32,669 bases of DNA from Candidatus Poribacteria bacterium (GTDB lineage Bacteria; Poribacteria; WGA-4E; JAJDTR01): positions 1-32,669 of the forward strand of contig JAJDTR010000119.1 in NCBI GenBank assembly GCA_022827055.1, given 5' to 3'. Positions 1-7,791 of this stretch are shown here, in pieces (the stretch's first letter is position 1; each line of letters starts with the position of its first letter). The notes beneath the pieces were generated by a model. It was given only the letters and a program-made list of their open reading frames with translations. It did no database searches and was not told the DNA's origin. Both the position numbers and the translations under genes were made by a program.

Positions 1-65
1 TTTTCGCCCCTTTGATTGCACCCTACAGACTTCAGTTTTGTACAAAGTCGAACTTAGAGGTGGAC

Positions 66-89
66 GGCATACGGAGTATGCCTACTACC
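66..89 (+). repeat. Small hairpin with CTACTACC-type tail
   Basis: GGCATAC, a GGA loop and GTATGCC form a perfect 7-bp stem, followed by TACTACC and then a run of five T. It belongs to the same structural class as the hairpins at 5006, 6032, 8641 and 12790. The following T-run means it could end transcription coming from left of the window. That role is inferred; the pairing is seen directly. Confidence 0.6.
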
Positions 90-236
90 TTTTTGCCACT
101 TGCATAAATTGAGCTAAACTGCTACGATAATGAGGATGGCGGATGAACAGTCTGACCTCGCGGCGTCGTTCTAAACTATGCGGCAGTATGCACAACGGCA
201 CATTTCCGGTAACGCAGTACAGGGAGAGGGGTTAAG

Positions 237-1043
237 ATGAAGACACACGTCGCAGTAACTCTTATTTTGATGATACTTGGGACACTGGTCTGGCAGACAC
301 GTACAGCGCCGGGACGAAAGCCAGCTGTCAGTGAAGGATTGGTTAGCTACTGGTCTTTCGATCAGGACACGGTAGTCGGCAAAACCGTGAAGGACGTTTG
401 GGGGACGAATGATGGGGAAATTGAGGGCGATCCCAAGGTGGTAGAGGGTAAAGTGGCTGAGGGCATGGAATTTAACGGAAGCAATCAATCTGTGAATGTC
501 GGGGATCCCGCGGATGGCAGTTTGGATTTCGGCGCAAGAACGGATTTTACGATTGAGGCTTGGGCATTCCCGAGAGACAGCGGGTCATCCATGCGAATAA
601 TTGATAAGAAGGATGGCGGCGATGTGGGATACATGCTTGAGCATAACATCAAGGATGGGTTTCAACCGTACGCAAATGACGGTCAGGGCAACCCGAGCCG
701 CGTGCTTGAAGGGATGACGCACTTTAACCAGTGGGTGCACGTTGTCGGCGTCTTTGAGCGGAAGGGGGATGTCGCGTTGTTTGTGGATGGCGAGTTGGTG
801 CGCAGCGTTCCGTCCGATGCCCAAGGGAAGGAAAATATTGATACGAAGAGCCCGTTTTATATCGGACGACGGCCCGGCGGCGAACGGTGGAAGGGTATCT
901 TGGACGAAATCCGGGTCTACAATCGCGCGCTACGCGAGGAGGAAATCGAGCAGAACTTTGAAGCGCGGGGTGGATTGGCGCACGCGGTTGATCGTGCTGG
1001 CAAGCTGGCTATCACGTGGGGCAGGATAAAGGATTCGAGATAG
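237..1043 (+). CDS. Secreted LamG-domain protein with C-terminal WG tag
   Basis: This 268-residue protein is probably exported and binds carbohydrate or another surface ligand. Residues 1-24 are a hydrophobic signal peptide. From about residue 35 (GLVSYWSFD) to 235 it has the concanavalin-A-like LamG jelly-roll pattern, including the typical end 'ILDEIRVYNRALREEEI'. The last residues, AVDRAGKLAITWGRIKDSR, carry the GKLxxxWGxIK tag shared with four other proteins here. The ATG has a purine-rich ribosome site (gggagagg) just upstream. No catalytic residues were recognised, so it is more likely a binding or structural protein than an enzyme. The ligand cannot be told from sequence. It stands alone, with repeats on both sides. 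Confidence 0.88.
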   Translation: MKTHVAVTLILMILGTLVWQTRTAPGRKPAVSEGLVSYWSFDQDTVVGKTVKDVWGTNDGEIEGDPKVVEGKVAEGMEFNGSNQSVNVGDPADGSLDFGARTDFTIEAWAFPRDSGSSMRIIDKKDGGDVGYMLEHNIKDGFQPYANDGQGNPSRVLEGMTHFNQWVHVVGVFERKGDVALFVDGELVRSVPSDAQGKENIDTKSPFYIGRRPGGERWKGILDEIRVYNRALREEEIEQNFEARGGLAHAVDRAGKLAITWGRIKDSR

Positions 1044-1072
1044 CACATGCTGAACCCGATCGGTAATTGGAA

Positions 1073-1104
1073 AGTGATTAGTGGCTAGTGATTAGTGGTT
1101 AGTA
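1073..1104. repeat. 14-nt tandem repeat, two full units plus a part
   Basis: AGTGATTAGTGGCT is followed directly by AGTGATTAGTGGTT and then AGTA. The units differ at one base. It lies 30 nt after the stop of the first LamG gene. No function is evident. Confidence 0.8.
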
Positions 1105-1168
1105 AGAACCTTAAGGTCTTAGGACGGGCAATGAGTGAGATCTCTATCAGGATTTACTATGGGAGTTC

Positions 1169-1250
1169 TATCGCATTCGCTATTCGCTCATTTGATCCTT
1201 TACTATTCGTTCAGTTGATCGCTCGCTATCCACTCGCTTGATCCTACTAC
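1169..1250. repeat. 23-nt-period GATC repeat array, three units
   Basis: Three degenerate units, each ending in TTGATC, place GATC at 1194, 1217 and 1240, exactly 23 nt apart. The unit reads roughly as nCTCGCTATTCrCTCGCTTGATC in two pieces (CTCGCTATTC, then CTCGCTTGATC). Related units occur at 5909, 8746, 16604 and 28836. The last unit is followed by CTACTAC. Confidence 0.75.
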
Positions 1251-1398
1251 AAACCGGGAATATGGGAATCCCATCGGGTACGCCAAAAAAAGCAAAAAAG
1301 ACAGTCTAAATTTATAGCACTCGACCCCAGAAATCAATGGACTACACCGTCTTGGTAATTGTTTAGTTCAGTCCGGAACTTACGCGCCAACAGGAAAT

Positions 1399-1421
1399 CG
1401 CGACCTGGAGATCGCTCCTAC
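1399..1421. repeat. Imperfect hairpin with CTCCTAC tail
   Basis: GCGACC and GATCGC pair with one mismatch around a TGGA loop, followed by TCCTAC. It fits the general plan of the other small hairpins in this window but pairs less well. Confidence 0.4.
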
Positions 1422-1521
1422 ATAGAGATTTTCTACCTGCCCAAAGGGGGAATGAGTTAAGGGTTTTGCGACCAATTACCCGCCAATACTAGACAAACTC
1501 CCTCAACTCGATTCCTACGGG

Positions 1522-2970
1522 TCAACGGTTGTTGACCTCTGCACTCAAGGTATCTTCCAAGGGTTTCCCATTTTCAGGTGAATGGATTCCGGGCGATCCG
1601 TTGGTCAGTCCGAGCCGGACGGAGGCTTCATCAGGCGGTATCGCCTCGACAGTTTGCAGTTGACGCTCCATTTCCTTCGTGCGGGATTGCGTCTGATCAA
1701 TTGTTCTGGAGGCTGTGTAGAGTTGCTGTTTCAGTTTCGCCATAACATCACCAAACTTGCCGAACTCTGTTTTTACGGCGGCGAGGACTTCCCAGACCTC
1801 GGTTGAACGCTTCTGAATTGCGAGACTTCTGAATCCGAGCCGGAGGCTGCTCAAAATAGCGGCAAGCGTCGTAGGTCCGGCAACGACAATTCGGTGCTGG
1901 TGAAGCAGATGCGCGGAACTCCCCGGCGCTCGCAGCACCTCGGCGTAAAGTCCTTCAGTGGGGAGGAACATAATTGCGAAGTCTGTGGTGTTGGGCGGCA
2001 CAATGTACTTATCGCAGATATTTTTCGCTTGCCGCTCTACGGCAGCGAGAAAGGTTGCGACTACTCTGTCCACTTCGTCTTTGTCAGCCTCTTCCGCTGC
2101 CTCAATCAATTTTTCGTAGTCCTCGAGAGGAAACGTGGAATCGATTGGCAGCCAGACGCAGGAATTGGAATCATTGTCATTTCCGGGCAGCCTTACGGCA
2201 TACTCGACAATGTGGGGCGATCCCTGCTTAAGCTGTACACCGGCGCTGTATTGGTCTGGCGCAAGGATTTCCTCAAGGAGCGCACCGAGTTGAACTTCCC
2301 CCCATGTTCCTCTAGACTTTACGTTGGTGAGGACGCGTTTGAGGTCGCCTACGCCGGTAGATAAACGCTGCATTTCTCCGAGGCCGCGATGGACTTCTTC
2401 AAGTCGTTGGGTCACTTTACTAAAAGACTCGCCCAATCGTTGTTCAAGGGTTGATTGGAGTTTTTCGTCGACTGTTTCACGCATCCGGTCAAGCTTTTCC
2501 TCGTTGCTTGTCTGTATGGTTTGCAGACGCATATCGACGGCACTCCTGACATGTTCCATGCTTGTTTCGTTGGAATGCATCAAGTCGGTAATCGCTTTGG
2601 CGCCGCTGCTAAGCTGGTTAGCGACTGCATCGCGTATCTTGTCGAGCCTAGCTTCGGTACTTTGCTGAAGGTCTTGGAATCTCATCCCCACGGCTGATCT
2701 CATTCCTTCGGATTGTGAGGTGAGAAGCTTGCCAAATTCACCTATGTTTGCCGTCATGGTTTTGGTGGTTGACTGATGCGCCTTCTGTATATCCTCTTGA
2801 ATCTCGCGTTGAGACTTGGCTAGTTCCTTTTTGAACGAATTCAAGTCATCTTGACCTGGCATGAGGCCGATTTTGCCGCGGGTAAACAGCGTTTGTTTCA
2901 ATACCAGGAGCATTACCACAAGATTCAGCGCTAACAGGGCTGCGACACACCATAGTAGTATTTCAGACAT
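1522..2970 (-). CDS. rmuC: RmuC-family DNA recombination protein, copy 1
   Basis: RmuC proteins are membrane-tethered coiled-coil proteins with a nuclease-like core, linked to limiting inversions at DNA repeats. This one has an N-terminal membrane helix (residues 3-25), a long coiled coil with repeated 'RLDKIRD / RMRETVDEKLQSTLEQRL' segments to about residue 210, then the conserved RmuC core (GVGDLKRVLTNVKSRGTWGEVQLGALLEEIL; LPTEGLYAEVLR; VAGPTTLAAILSSLR). I choose the ATG at 2970 (MSEILL) over 2976. A GGGAGACA ribosome site then sits about 9 nt upstream, exactly as in the second copy. The two copies are tandem, same strand, with a 577-nt gap, and clearly paralogous from the coiled coil to the C-terminus. 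The tail beyond about residue 445 is divergent. Confidence 0.93.
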   Translation of the reverse strand: MSEILLWCVAALLALNLVVMLLVLKQTLFTRGKIGLMPGQDDLNSFKKELAKSQREIQEDIQKAHQSTTKTMTANIGEFGKLLTSQSEGMRSAVGMRFQDLQQSTEARLDKIRDAVANQLSSGAKAITDLMHSNETSMEHVRSAVDMRLQTIQTSNEEKLDRMRETVDEKLQSTLEQRLGESFSKVTQRLEEVHRGLGEMQRLSTGVGDLKRVLTNVKSRGTWGEVQLGALLEEILAPDQYSAGVQLKQGSPHIVEYAVRLPGNDNDSNSCVWLPIDSTFPLEDYEKLIEAAEEADKDEVDRVVATFLAAVERQAKNICDKYIVPPNTTDFAIMFLPTEGLYAEVLRAPGSSAHLLHQHRIVVAGPTTLAAILSSLRLGFRSLAIQKRSTEVWEVLAAVKTEFGKFGDVMAKLKQQLYTASRTIDQTQSRTKEMERQLQTVEAIPPDEASVRLGLTNGSPGIHSPENGKPLEDTLSAEVNNR

Positions 2971-3271
2971 TTCCATTGTCTCCCATCATGGTTTTAGGGT
3001 TTGTATGAACAATATTGGACTCACGCAGTTTACCTTTGGAGCCTTGTATTTAGACGATTTGATAATCGCCGATGCCGAAGAACCGTGCAACGACAAGGTG
3101 GATAGCGCCGCAGTTAAGTGCAATCGACGCCAAATCGGTTTCAAGGCATAGGAAACAACGTAAATATAGTGGGTATCGTTACAGAAACGAGACGAGCAAA
3201 GTGGATTTGTCTCGCGCATTCCGTGGCAGAGGAGGGTTTCATCGTCACGTCGCCGCGTTGATGAATTCGAT

Positions 3272-3325
3272 GATCGGAGTTTTCCGGCGCTCGCGGCACG
3301 TCGGCGTGGAATCCGTCAGGTGGGA
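3272..3325 (-). pseudogene. Possible scrap of a third rmuC
   Basis: Aligned without gaps to 1911-1964 of rmuC copy 1, I count 40 of 54 identical bases, with a core of CCGGCGCTCGC, GCAC and TCGGCGT. On the minus strand one frame reads GFHADVPRAPENS where RmuC has GLYAEVLRAPGSS, a conserved family motif. The similarity stops on both sides, so this is at most a short decayed fragment left by duplication or recombination. Chance similarity is not excluded. Confidence 0.4.
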
Positions 3326-3354
3326 TGGGTGGAAGGCTGAGTAATTGTCTGAAT

Positions 3355-3390
3355 CACAGATTACACAGATTACGCGGATTGCACGGATTT
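3355..3390. repeat. 9-nt tandem repeat, four units
   Basis: CACAGATTA occurs twice in a row, followed by the related CGCGGATTG and CACGGATTT. The period is 9 nt. It is a simple degenerate tandem repeat with no visible gene context. Confidence 0.7.
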
Positions 3391-3426
3391 CTAAACGCAC
3401 AGGAGTTGCTATCGGCCTCGTTATCA

Positions 3427-3475
3427 AGATCTCTATCGATCAACCGACTGAATAGGGAGGGCGATAGAAAATCTT
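3427..3475. repeat. Dispersed repeat related to the 23-nt GATC units
   Basis: The segment runs from GATCTCTATC through GATCAACCGACTGAATAG to GGGCGATAGA. It matches, in the reverse sense, the phrases of the arrays at 1169 and 8746 and the interior of the MITE-like elements. Confidence 0.5.
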
Positions 3476-3553
3476 GCTCCCTAATCGGTCGTTTTATCTC
3501 AGTCGATCCTTATTCGGGCATTTGATTCCCGTATACTGAGAACGTAAATCGCA

Positions 3554-4864
3554 TTAGTCGTCTGTGTAATCGCCGGCAATTTCAATGTCTGCAGCGGGAA
3601 GTCCAAGGAGTTCGCTCGATTCCTCCGGTGGCAGCTCCTCCACAGTCTGCAATTGGCGCTCCATTGCCCGCGTGCGGGTTTGGGTTTGATCGATGGTGTT
3701 GGAGGCTGTATTGAGTTGCTTTTTCAATTTTGCCATAACGTCTCCAAACTTGCCGAACTCGGTCTTCACGGCTGCAAGGATTTCCCAGACTTCACTCGAT
3801 CGTTTTTCAATGGCTAACGTTCGAAATCCCATTCTGAGGCTACTCAAGATGGCGGCGAGGGTGGTCGGGCCGGCGACGACAATTCGGTAGCGATGCAGGA
3901 GATCAGCCACTTCGCCCGGCGATCGCAATACTTCTGCGTATAACCCTTCCGTCGGAAGAAACATGACCGCGAAATCCGTCGTTTTTGGAGGCGAAATGTA
4001 CTTCTCGCTAATGGTCTTGGCTTCGTTACGCACGGTCGCCAAGAAGGTGCCAGTCGCTTTTTCTATCTCGTCTTTGTCAGCCGTTTCGGATGTCTGTACA
4101 AGCCTTTCGTAATCTGCAAGGGGAAACTTGGAGTCGATTGGCAACCACACACAGGAGTTGGGCTCGTCGTCATTGCCGGGGAGGCTAATGGCAAACTCAA
4201 CCTGCTCCTGAGAATTCTCCAAAATGCGCACATTTGAATCATATTGATCCGGTGTGAGAATCTCCTCAAGGAGCGCGCCAAGTTGGACTTCGCCCCATGT
4301 GCCCCTAGTTTTGACGTTTGTCAGCACTTTTTTTAGATCGCCGACACCGGTAGCAAGTTCCTGCATTTCGCCAAGCCCGCGCTGCACCTCTTCAAGGCGC
4401 TTGCTTACCTGATTGAATGATTCGCCAAGTCGTTTTTCGAGTGTTGATTGGAGTTTTTCATCGACCGTTTTGCGCATTTGGTCTAGCTTGTCCTCGTTGC
4501 TAGACTGCATGGACTGGAGGCGTTTATCGACTGTTGTTCTGACCTCGTCAAGACGCTTTTCATTGGATTGAGTCAGTGACGTTATTGCCTCCGTTCCGCT
4601 CTTGATTTGGCGCGCCTGTGTTTCCCCGAGTTCTCCGATAGTCTTTACTAGGGTGTTTGCTGTGGTTACTTGACTGGTTCTAATCTCATTTCTGATTTCC
4701 CGGTCCGACCTAGCTACGTCATCACGGAGGGAGCGTAATTCGTCCTGAATCGTCTGGTCGCCTTTTTCCTTTCGGAGGTCTGTCATACGTTTCAACGCTA
4801 GAATAATGAGTACAAGGTTCAGTACCGACAGAGCCCCTAGGAACCATATTCCGATTTGAATCAT
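3554..4864 (-). CDS. rmuC: RmuC-family DNA recombination protein, copy 2
   Basis: This 436-residue paralogue of the gene at 1522-2970 has the same plan. There is a membrane helix (residues 3-24), a coiled coil with repeated 'KRLDEVRTTVDKRLQSMQSSNEDKL'-like segments, and the RmuC core (TRGTWGEVQLGALLEEILTPDQYD; FLPTEGLYAEVLRSPG; VAGPTTLAAILSSLRMG). It is shorter than copy 1, mainly in the coiled coil and C-terminal tail. The ATG at 4864 follows a GGGAGACA ribosome site by 9 nt. Divergence within the core shows the duplication is not recent. Two adjacent rmuC genes are unusual; whether both work is unknown. Confidence 0.93.
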   Translation of the reverse strand: MIQIGIWFLGALSVLNLVLIILALKRMTDLRKEKGDQTIQDELRSLRDDVARSDREIRNEIRTSQVTTANTLVKTIGELGETQARQIKSGTEAITSLTQSNEKRLDEVRTTVDKRLQSMQSSNEDKLDQMRKTVDEKLQSTLEKRLGESFNQVSKRLEEVQRGLGEMQELATGVGDLKKVLTNVKTRGTWGEVQLGALLEEILTPDQYDSNVRILENSQEQVEFAISLPGNDDEPNSCVWLPIDSKFPLADYERLVQTSETADKDEIEKATGTFLATVRNEAKTISEKYISPPKTTDFAVMFLPTEGLYAEVLRSPGEVADLLHRYRIVVAGPTTLAAILSSLRMGFRTLAIEKRSSEVWEILAAVKTEFGKFGDVMAKLKKQLNTASNTIDQTQTRTRAMERQLQTVEELPPEESSELLGLPAADIEIAGDYTDD

Positions 4865-4935
4865 TCTGTTTGTCTCCCTCTACGATGTAGCCCAAGTTGT
4901 CATCCAACGATGCGTGAAGTAGTCGTAGACACGCT

Positions 4936-4977
4936 CAACCCGATTGAATAGCGACTGCGATAGAACTTGCATAGGAA
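4936..4977. repeat. Dispersed GATC-type repeat, single degenerate unit
   Basis: CTCAACCCGATTGAATAGCG followed by ACTGCGATAGAAC matches the reverse sense of the 23-nt repeat family and its flanking CTATCGC phrase. It lies upstream of the second rmuC. Confidence 0.5.
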
Positions 4978-5005
4978 TCCATCCGATGCACCGTGCCCTG
5001 CACAA

Positions 5006-5030
5006 GGTGTACCGGAGTATGCCTACTACC
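5006..5030. repeat. Small hairpin with CTACTACC tail, degenerate copy
   Basis: This repeats the 3' half of the hairpin at 66-89 (GGAGTATGCCTACTACC is identical), with a partly mismatched left arm (GGTGTAC). It lies just past the stop of the SDR gene, where it could act as a weak transcript end. Confidence 0.55.
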
Positions 5031-5036
5031 GTCAAC

Positions 5037-5798
5037 TTACATCATCAGATCGCCGCCGTTTATGTCGATTGAGGCGCCGGTAATGTACTGTGAATCGGTG
5101 ACGAGAAATAGGATGAGTTGCGCAACCTCTTCCGGCGTTCCGAGCCTGGAGATAGGGAAACTCTCTTCGTAGCCCTTGATTCGCTCCGGGGTACACTCTA
5201 TCCGTACCATCTCGGTGTCGATGAGTCCCGGGCAGACGGCGTTGACCGTAATTCCGAATGGAGCCACCTCCTTCGCCATCGCCCTCGTGAAGCCAAGTAC
5301 TCCGGCTTTCGCAGCGGTGTAGTGTATCCCGCCGAGCGTGCTCACACTTCTGCCTGCGGATGAGGACATATTGACAATTCTGCCGTACTCTTTCTCTTTC
5401 ATGGTTGGGAGCACCGCCTTTGAACAGAGGAACGTCCCGTTCAGGTTAACGTCAAGCACCTGATCCCATTCCGCCTTGGTGACATGATCAATTCGGGTGG
5501 GGTAGAGAATGCCGGCGTTGTTGACAAGGATGCTCACGCTACCGTAGTTGTCGATGGCACACCCGACCATAGAAGCGACTTCATCTTCCTTGGTGACGTC
5601 GGTTTTTGCGGACATCGCTGTGCCACCGGAGTCATTGATTTCTGCGGTGACACGTGCTGCCTTGCTCTCATTGATGTCGCTGACGATGACGACGGCACCC
5701 TCATGTGCAAGACAATTCGCCGTTGCGGCGCCCATTCCTTGGCCAGCACCGGTTACGATGGCTACTTGATTGGAGAGTTTTCTTTCCGGGTGTTCCAT
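5037..5798 (-). CDS. SDR-family NAD(P)-dependent oxidoreductase
   Basis: This is a classical short-chain dehydrogenase/reductase of 253 residues, the normal length. It carries the TGxxxGxG cofactor motif (TGAGQGMG at 16-23), NNAG at 93-96, the catalytic Ser around 146 (NMSSSAG) and the YxxxK pair at Tyr160 and Lys164. The C-terminus (ITGASIDINGG) is typical of the FabG-like group. It should reduce or oxidise a carbonyl/alcohol in the cytoplasm; the substrate cannot be named. The ATG at 5798 is preceded by CAGGAG with 8 nt spacing. It is divergent from the GMC gene across a 397-nt gap, so shared control is possible but not shown. Confidence 0.93.
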   Translation of the reverse strand: MEHPERKLSNQVAIVTGAGQGMGAATANCLAHEGAVVIVSDINESKAARVTAEINDSGGTAMSAKTDVTKEDEVASMVGCAIDNYGSVSILVNNAGILYPTRIDHVTKAEWDQVLDVNLNGTFLCSKAVLPTMKEKEYGRIVNMSSSAGRSVSTLGGIHYTAAKAGVLGFTRAMAKEVAPFGITVNAVCPGLIDTEMVRIECTPERIKGYEESFPISRLGTPEEVAQLILFLVTDSQYITGASIDINGGDLMM

Positions 5799-5908
5799 AT
5801 TCGAGACTCCTGAAAGATTGCGGCGTTGCTATAACGTAAATGATTGCCGATGGATTTCGTATTCATTTGGTGATTCGCGTCTCACCATAAATGAAATGGT
5901 GGGCAGGG

Positions 5909-5951
5909 GATTCCTATCGCACTCACTATCCATTCGTTTGATCCCACCCTA
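5909..5951. repeat. Single unit of the GATC repeat with CCCTAC tail
   Basis: CCTATCGCACTCACTATCC followed by ATTCGTTTGATCCC matches the unit seen at 1169, 8746 and 28836, and ends in ACCCTACA. Confidence 0.65.
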
Positions 5952-6031
5952 CAAATATACCTTGGATGATTGCCGACACGATTCATGTTTGATTTGACGA
6001 TTGTCGCGCCATCGTCGCGTTACCAAAGGCT

Positions 6032-6052
6032 GGTGCGCAGTGCGCACCCTAC
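6032..6052. repeat. Perfect 7-bp hairpin GGTGCGC/GCGCACC with CTAC tail
   Basis: GGTGCGC, loop AGT, GCGCACC, then CTAC. The same stem occurs at 12790 and, in reverse orientation, inside both MITE-like elements (16565 and 25435), with the 3-nt loop varying (AGT, GGT, ACT, ACG). The preceding AGGCT is also shared. Confidence 0.85.
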
Positions 6053-6139
6053 GAGAAACTCTGATTGAGGCAGATGTGTCATTTTAGCAAAAAGCGAGGG
6101 CGTATTCAATGTGAAAACGGGAATCTTTTTTGTGATGAT

Positions 6140-6169
6140 CTCGACCGAATCGTGCTATAATAGGTCGAG
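6140..6169 (+). promoter_or_regulatory. Putative promoter and palindromic operator of the GMC-PhyH operon
   Basis: A perfect TATAAT at 6156-6161 lies 35 nt before the GTG start of the GMC gene. It sits inside an inverted repeat of CTCGACC (6140-6146) and GGTCGAG (6163-6169). Repeats straddling a -10 box are typical of repressor sites. No good -35 box is visible, so an activator or another sigma factor may be involved. The regulator is not identified. Confidence 0.45.
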
Positions 6170-6195
6170 TTTGTCGAAAGGATGGAACACCGACA

Positions 6196-7752
6196 GTGAA
6201 ATACGACACAATCATCGTTGGTTCCGGCTCTGCCGGGGGGATACTCGCGGCGCGGCTAACCGAGGATGCGCATAGATCTGTGCTGTTGTTAGAGGCGGGC
6301 CCCGATTTCCCCACGCTTGAACAACTTCCCGATGAAATTCGGTTTGCCTACGGTCATGATCCCAACCTGTGGGCACGTGCGTTCGGACACGAGACAAAAT
6401 TCGGTTGGGGCTACAACGCGAAAGCCACCGAGCAGCATCCCGATATGCTCGTTCCGCGAGGTAAGTTAGTTGGCGGATCGAGTGCGGTGAATGCGCAGAT
6501 ATTTCTTCGAGGAGTTCCCGAAGACTATGATAGCTGGGCTGAAATGGGCAACGATAAGTGGAGTTACCGGGAATTGATTCCTTACTTTCGCAGGAATGAA
6601 GCGGATCCCGATTTTCATGATGATTTTCACGGCGCCGATGGCGCTATCCGGGTTCGTCGGTTTCGAGAAGGCGAATTTCTGCCAGAACAGCAGGCTTTCT
6701 ACGATGCGTGTCGCGCCCGGGGTTACCCCGACTGTCCCGACAACAACGCTCCAGACTCAACGGGAGTTGGCGCTTTGGCGCTGAATAACGTTGACGGCGT
6801 TCGATGGAGCACGGCAATAGGCTATCTGAACCCGGCACGCCATCGGGTGAACCTGACAATAAAAGGTAATTGCACTGCCCACCGCGTGCTTTTTGAAGGG
6901 AACCGAGCAGTCGGAGTTTCCGTCGAGAGCGGCGGAGAGATGTTCCGCGTCAATGGCGGCGAGATTATCGTGTGTGCCGGGGCAATCGGCTCACCACATC
7001 TTCTTATGCTCTCCGGGATTGGACCCGCCGAACACCTGCGAAAGATCGGCATTCCGGTCGTGCACGACATCCCGGGTGTCGGACAGAACCTGAGAGACCA
7101 TCCGCAAGTCACTGTCGCGCTGAAAGCGAACAAGGCGTTTCTCACCAATGGAACCGAACCTCGCCTGCAGATGGGGCTTCGTTACACGGCGAGCGGATCG
7201 GATCTCCGTAACGACATGTTCATCCTTCCCGCTTCATACGCGACCAAAGAGGGCTATTACCGCATATCCAACTCAAAAACATTCGGATTCTATATTACAG
7301 TATGCATCTATTTAGCGGTAGGCGCGGGGGAAATCACGCTTGCCTCGTCCGATCCTCACGAGCAACCTGTGCTTGATTATAACTATCTGGCGGAATCCTT
7401 TGACCGTGATCGGCTGCGCGAGGCAGTCCGGATGGCGATCGATTTCACGGAGTATGAGGCATACGAGGAGATTGTCTCCAGGCGCGTAGCGCCAACGAAC
7501 GAGTCCCTGATGACCGACGAAGCGCTGGACGAATGGCTGATGCGGGAAGTGACAACTAGCCATCACAGTTCGTCAACCTGCAAGATGGGACCGGAATCGG
7601 ATCCGATGGCGGTTGTTGATCAGTACGGAAAAGTGTACGGGATCGAGGGCTTACGAGTAGCCGACGCTTCTATCATGCCCGATTGTATTCGCGCCAATAC
7701 GAATGTGACGACGATGGTGATTGGGGAACGCGTGGCAGATTTTGTTCGGTAA
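6196..7752 (+). CDS. GMC-family FAD-dependent oxidoreductase (choline-dehydrogenase-like)
   Basis: This 518-residue flavoprotein has the dinucleotide motif GSGSAG at 9-14 for FAD. GMC signature 1 (RGKLVGGSSAVNAQIFLRG) lies from about residue 88 and signature 2 (GAIGSPHLLMLSGIG) around 255-270. The catalytic histidine region TTSHHSSSTCKMG has His456/His457, and the C-terminal NTNVTTMVIGE follows. The family oxidises alcohols such as choline, glucose or long-chain alcohols; the substrate here is not determinable. It starts with GTG (MKYDTIIVG), with AAGGA at 6177-6181, rather distant (14 nt). It is followed after 39 nt by the PhyH gene on the same strand, so an operon is likely. Length and motifs are complete. 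Confidence 0.93.
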   Translation: MKYDTIIVGSGSAGGILAARLTEDAHRSVLLLEAGPDFPTLEQLPDEIRFAYGHDPNLWARAFGHETKFGWGYNAKATEQHPDMLVPRGKLVGGSSAVNAQIFLRGVPEDYDSWAEMGNDKWSYRELIPYFRRNEADPDFHDDFHGADGAIRVRRFREGEFLPEQQAFYDACRARGYPDCPDNNAPDSTGVGALALNNVDGVRWSTAIGYLNPARHRVNLTIKGNCTAHRVLFEGNRAVGVSVESGGEMFRVNGGEIIVCAGAIGSPHLLMLSGIGPAEHLRKIGIPVVHDIPGVGQNLRDHPQVTVALKANKAFLTNGTEPRLQMGLRYTASGSDLRNDMFILPASYATKEGYYRISNSKTFGFYITVCIYLAVGAGEITLASSDPHEQPVLDYNYLAESFDRDRLREAVRMAIDFTEYEAYEEIVSRRVAPTNESLMTDEALDEWLMREVTTSHHSSSTCKMGPESDPMAVVDQYGKVYGIEGLRVADASIMPDCIRANTNVTTMVIGERVADFVR

Positions 7753-7791
7753 AAGTCTGTGAATCTCAACATAGCAGTGGAGGATGGGTAG

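Larger units (their letters stand above)
1044..1521. other. Gene-free stretch rich in short repeats
   Basis: I see no convincing gene in this 478-nt gap. It holds a 14-nt tandem repeat (1073-1104), a three-unit 23-nt-period array (1169-1250), and an imperfect hairpin around 1399-1421 ending in CTCCTAC. It also has a phrase at about 1350-1375 (GGTAATTGTTTAGTTCAG) resembling the ends of the inverted-repeat element at 12545-12712. Confidence 0.6.
2977..3553. other. Gap between the two rmuC copies
   Basis: No intact gene is supported. It contains a 54-nt stretch resembling rmuC (3272-3325), a 9-nt tandem repeat (3355-3390), and sequence related to the 23-nt GATC repeats (3427-3475, with an oppositely oriented partner near 3495-3510). 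The left 250 nt show nothing recognisable. Confidence 0.55.
5799..6195. other. Divergent intergenic region between SDR and GMC genes
   Basis: It holds one 23-nt-type repeat unit (5909-5951), a perfect small hairpin (6032-6052) and a putative promoter for the GMC gene (6140-6169). I see no gene in it. Confidence 0.6.

Noticed and set aside
1169..1250. Possible CRISPR-like array because of regular spacing
   Set aside because: The 23-nt units are themselves degenerate repeats with no unique spacers, and no cas gene is present.
1894..2364. Open frame of 156 codons on the plus strand inside rmuC
   Set aside because: Antisense shadow of the conserved RmuC core; no start signal of its own.
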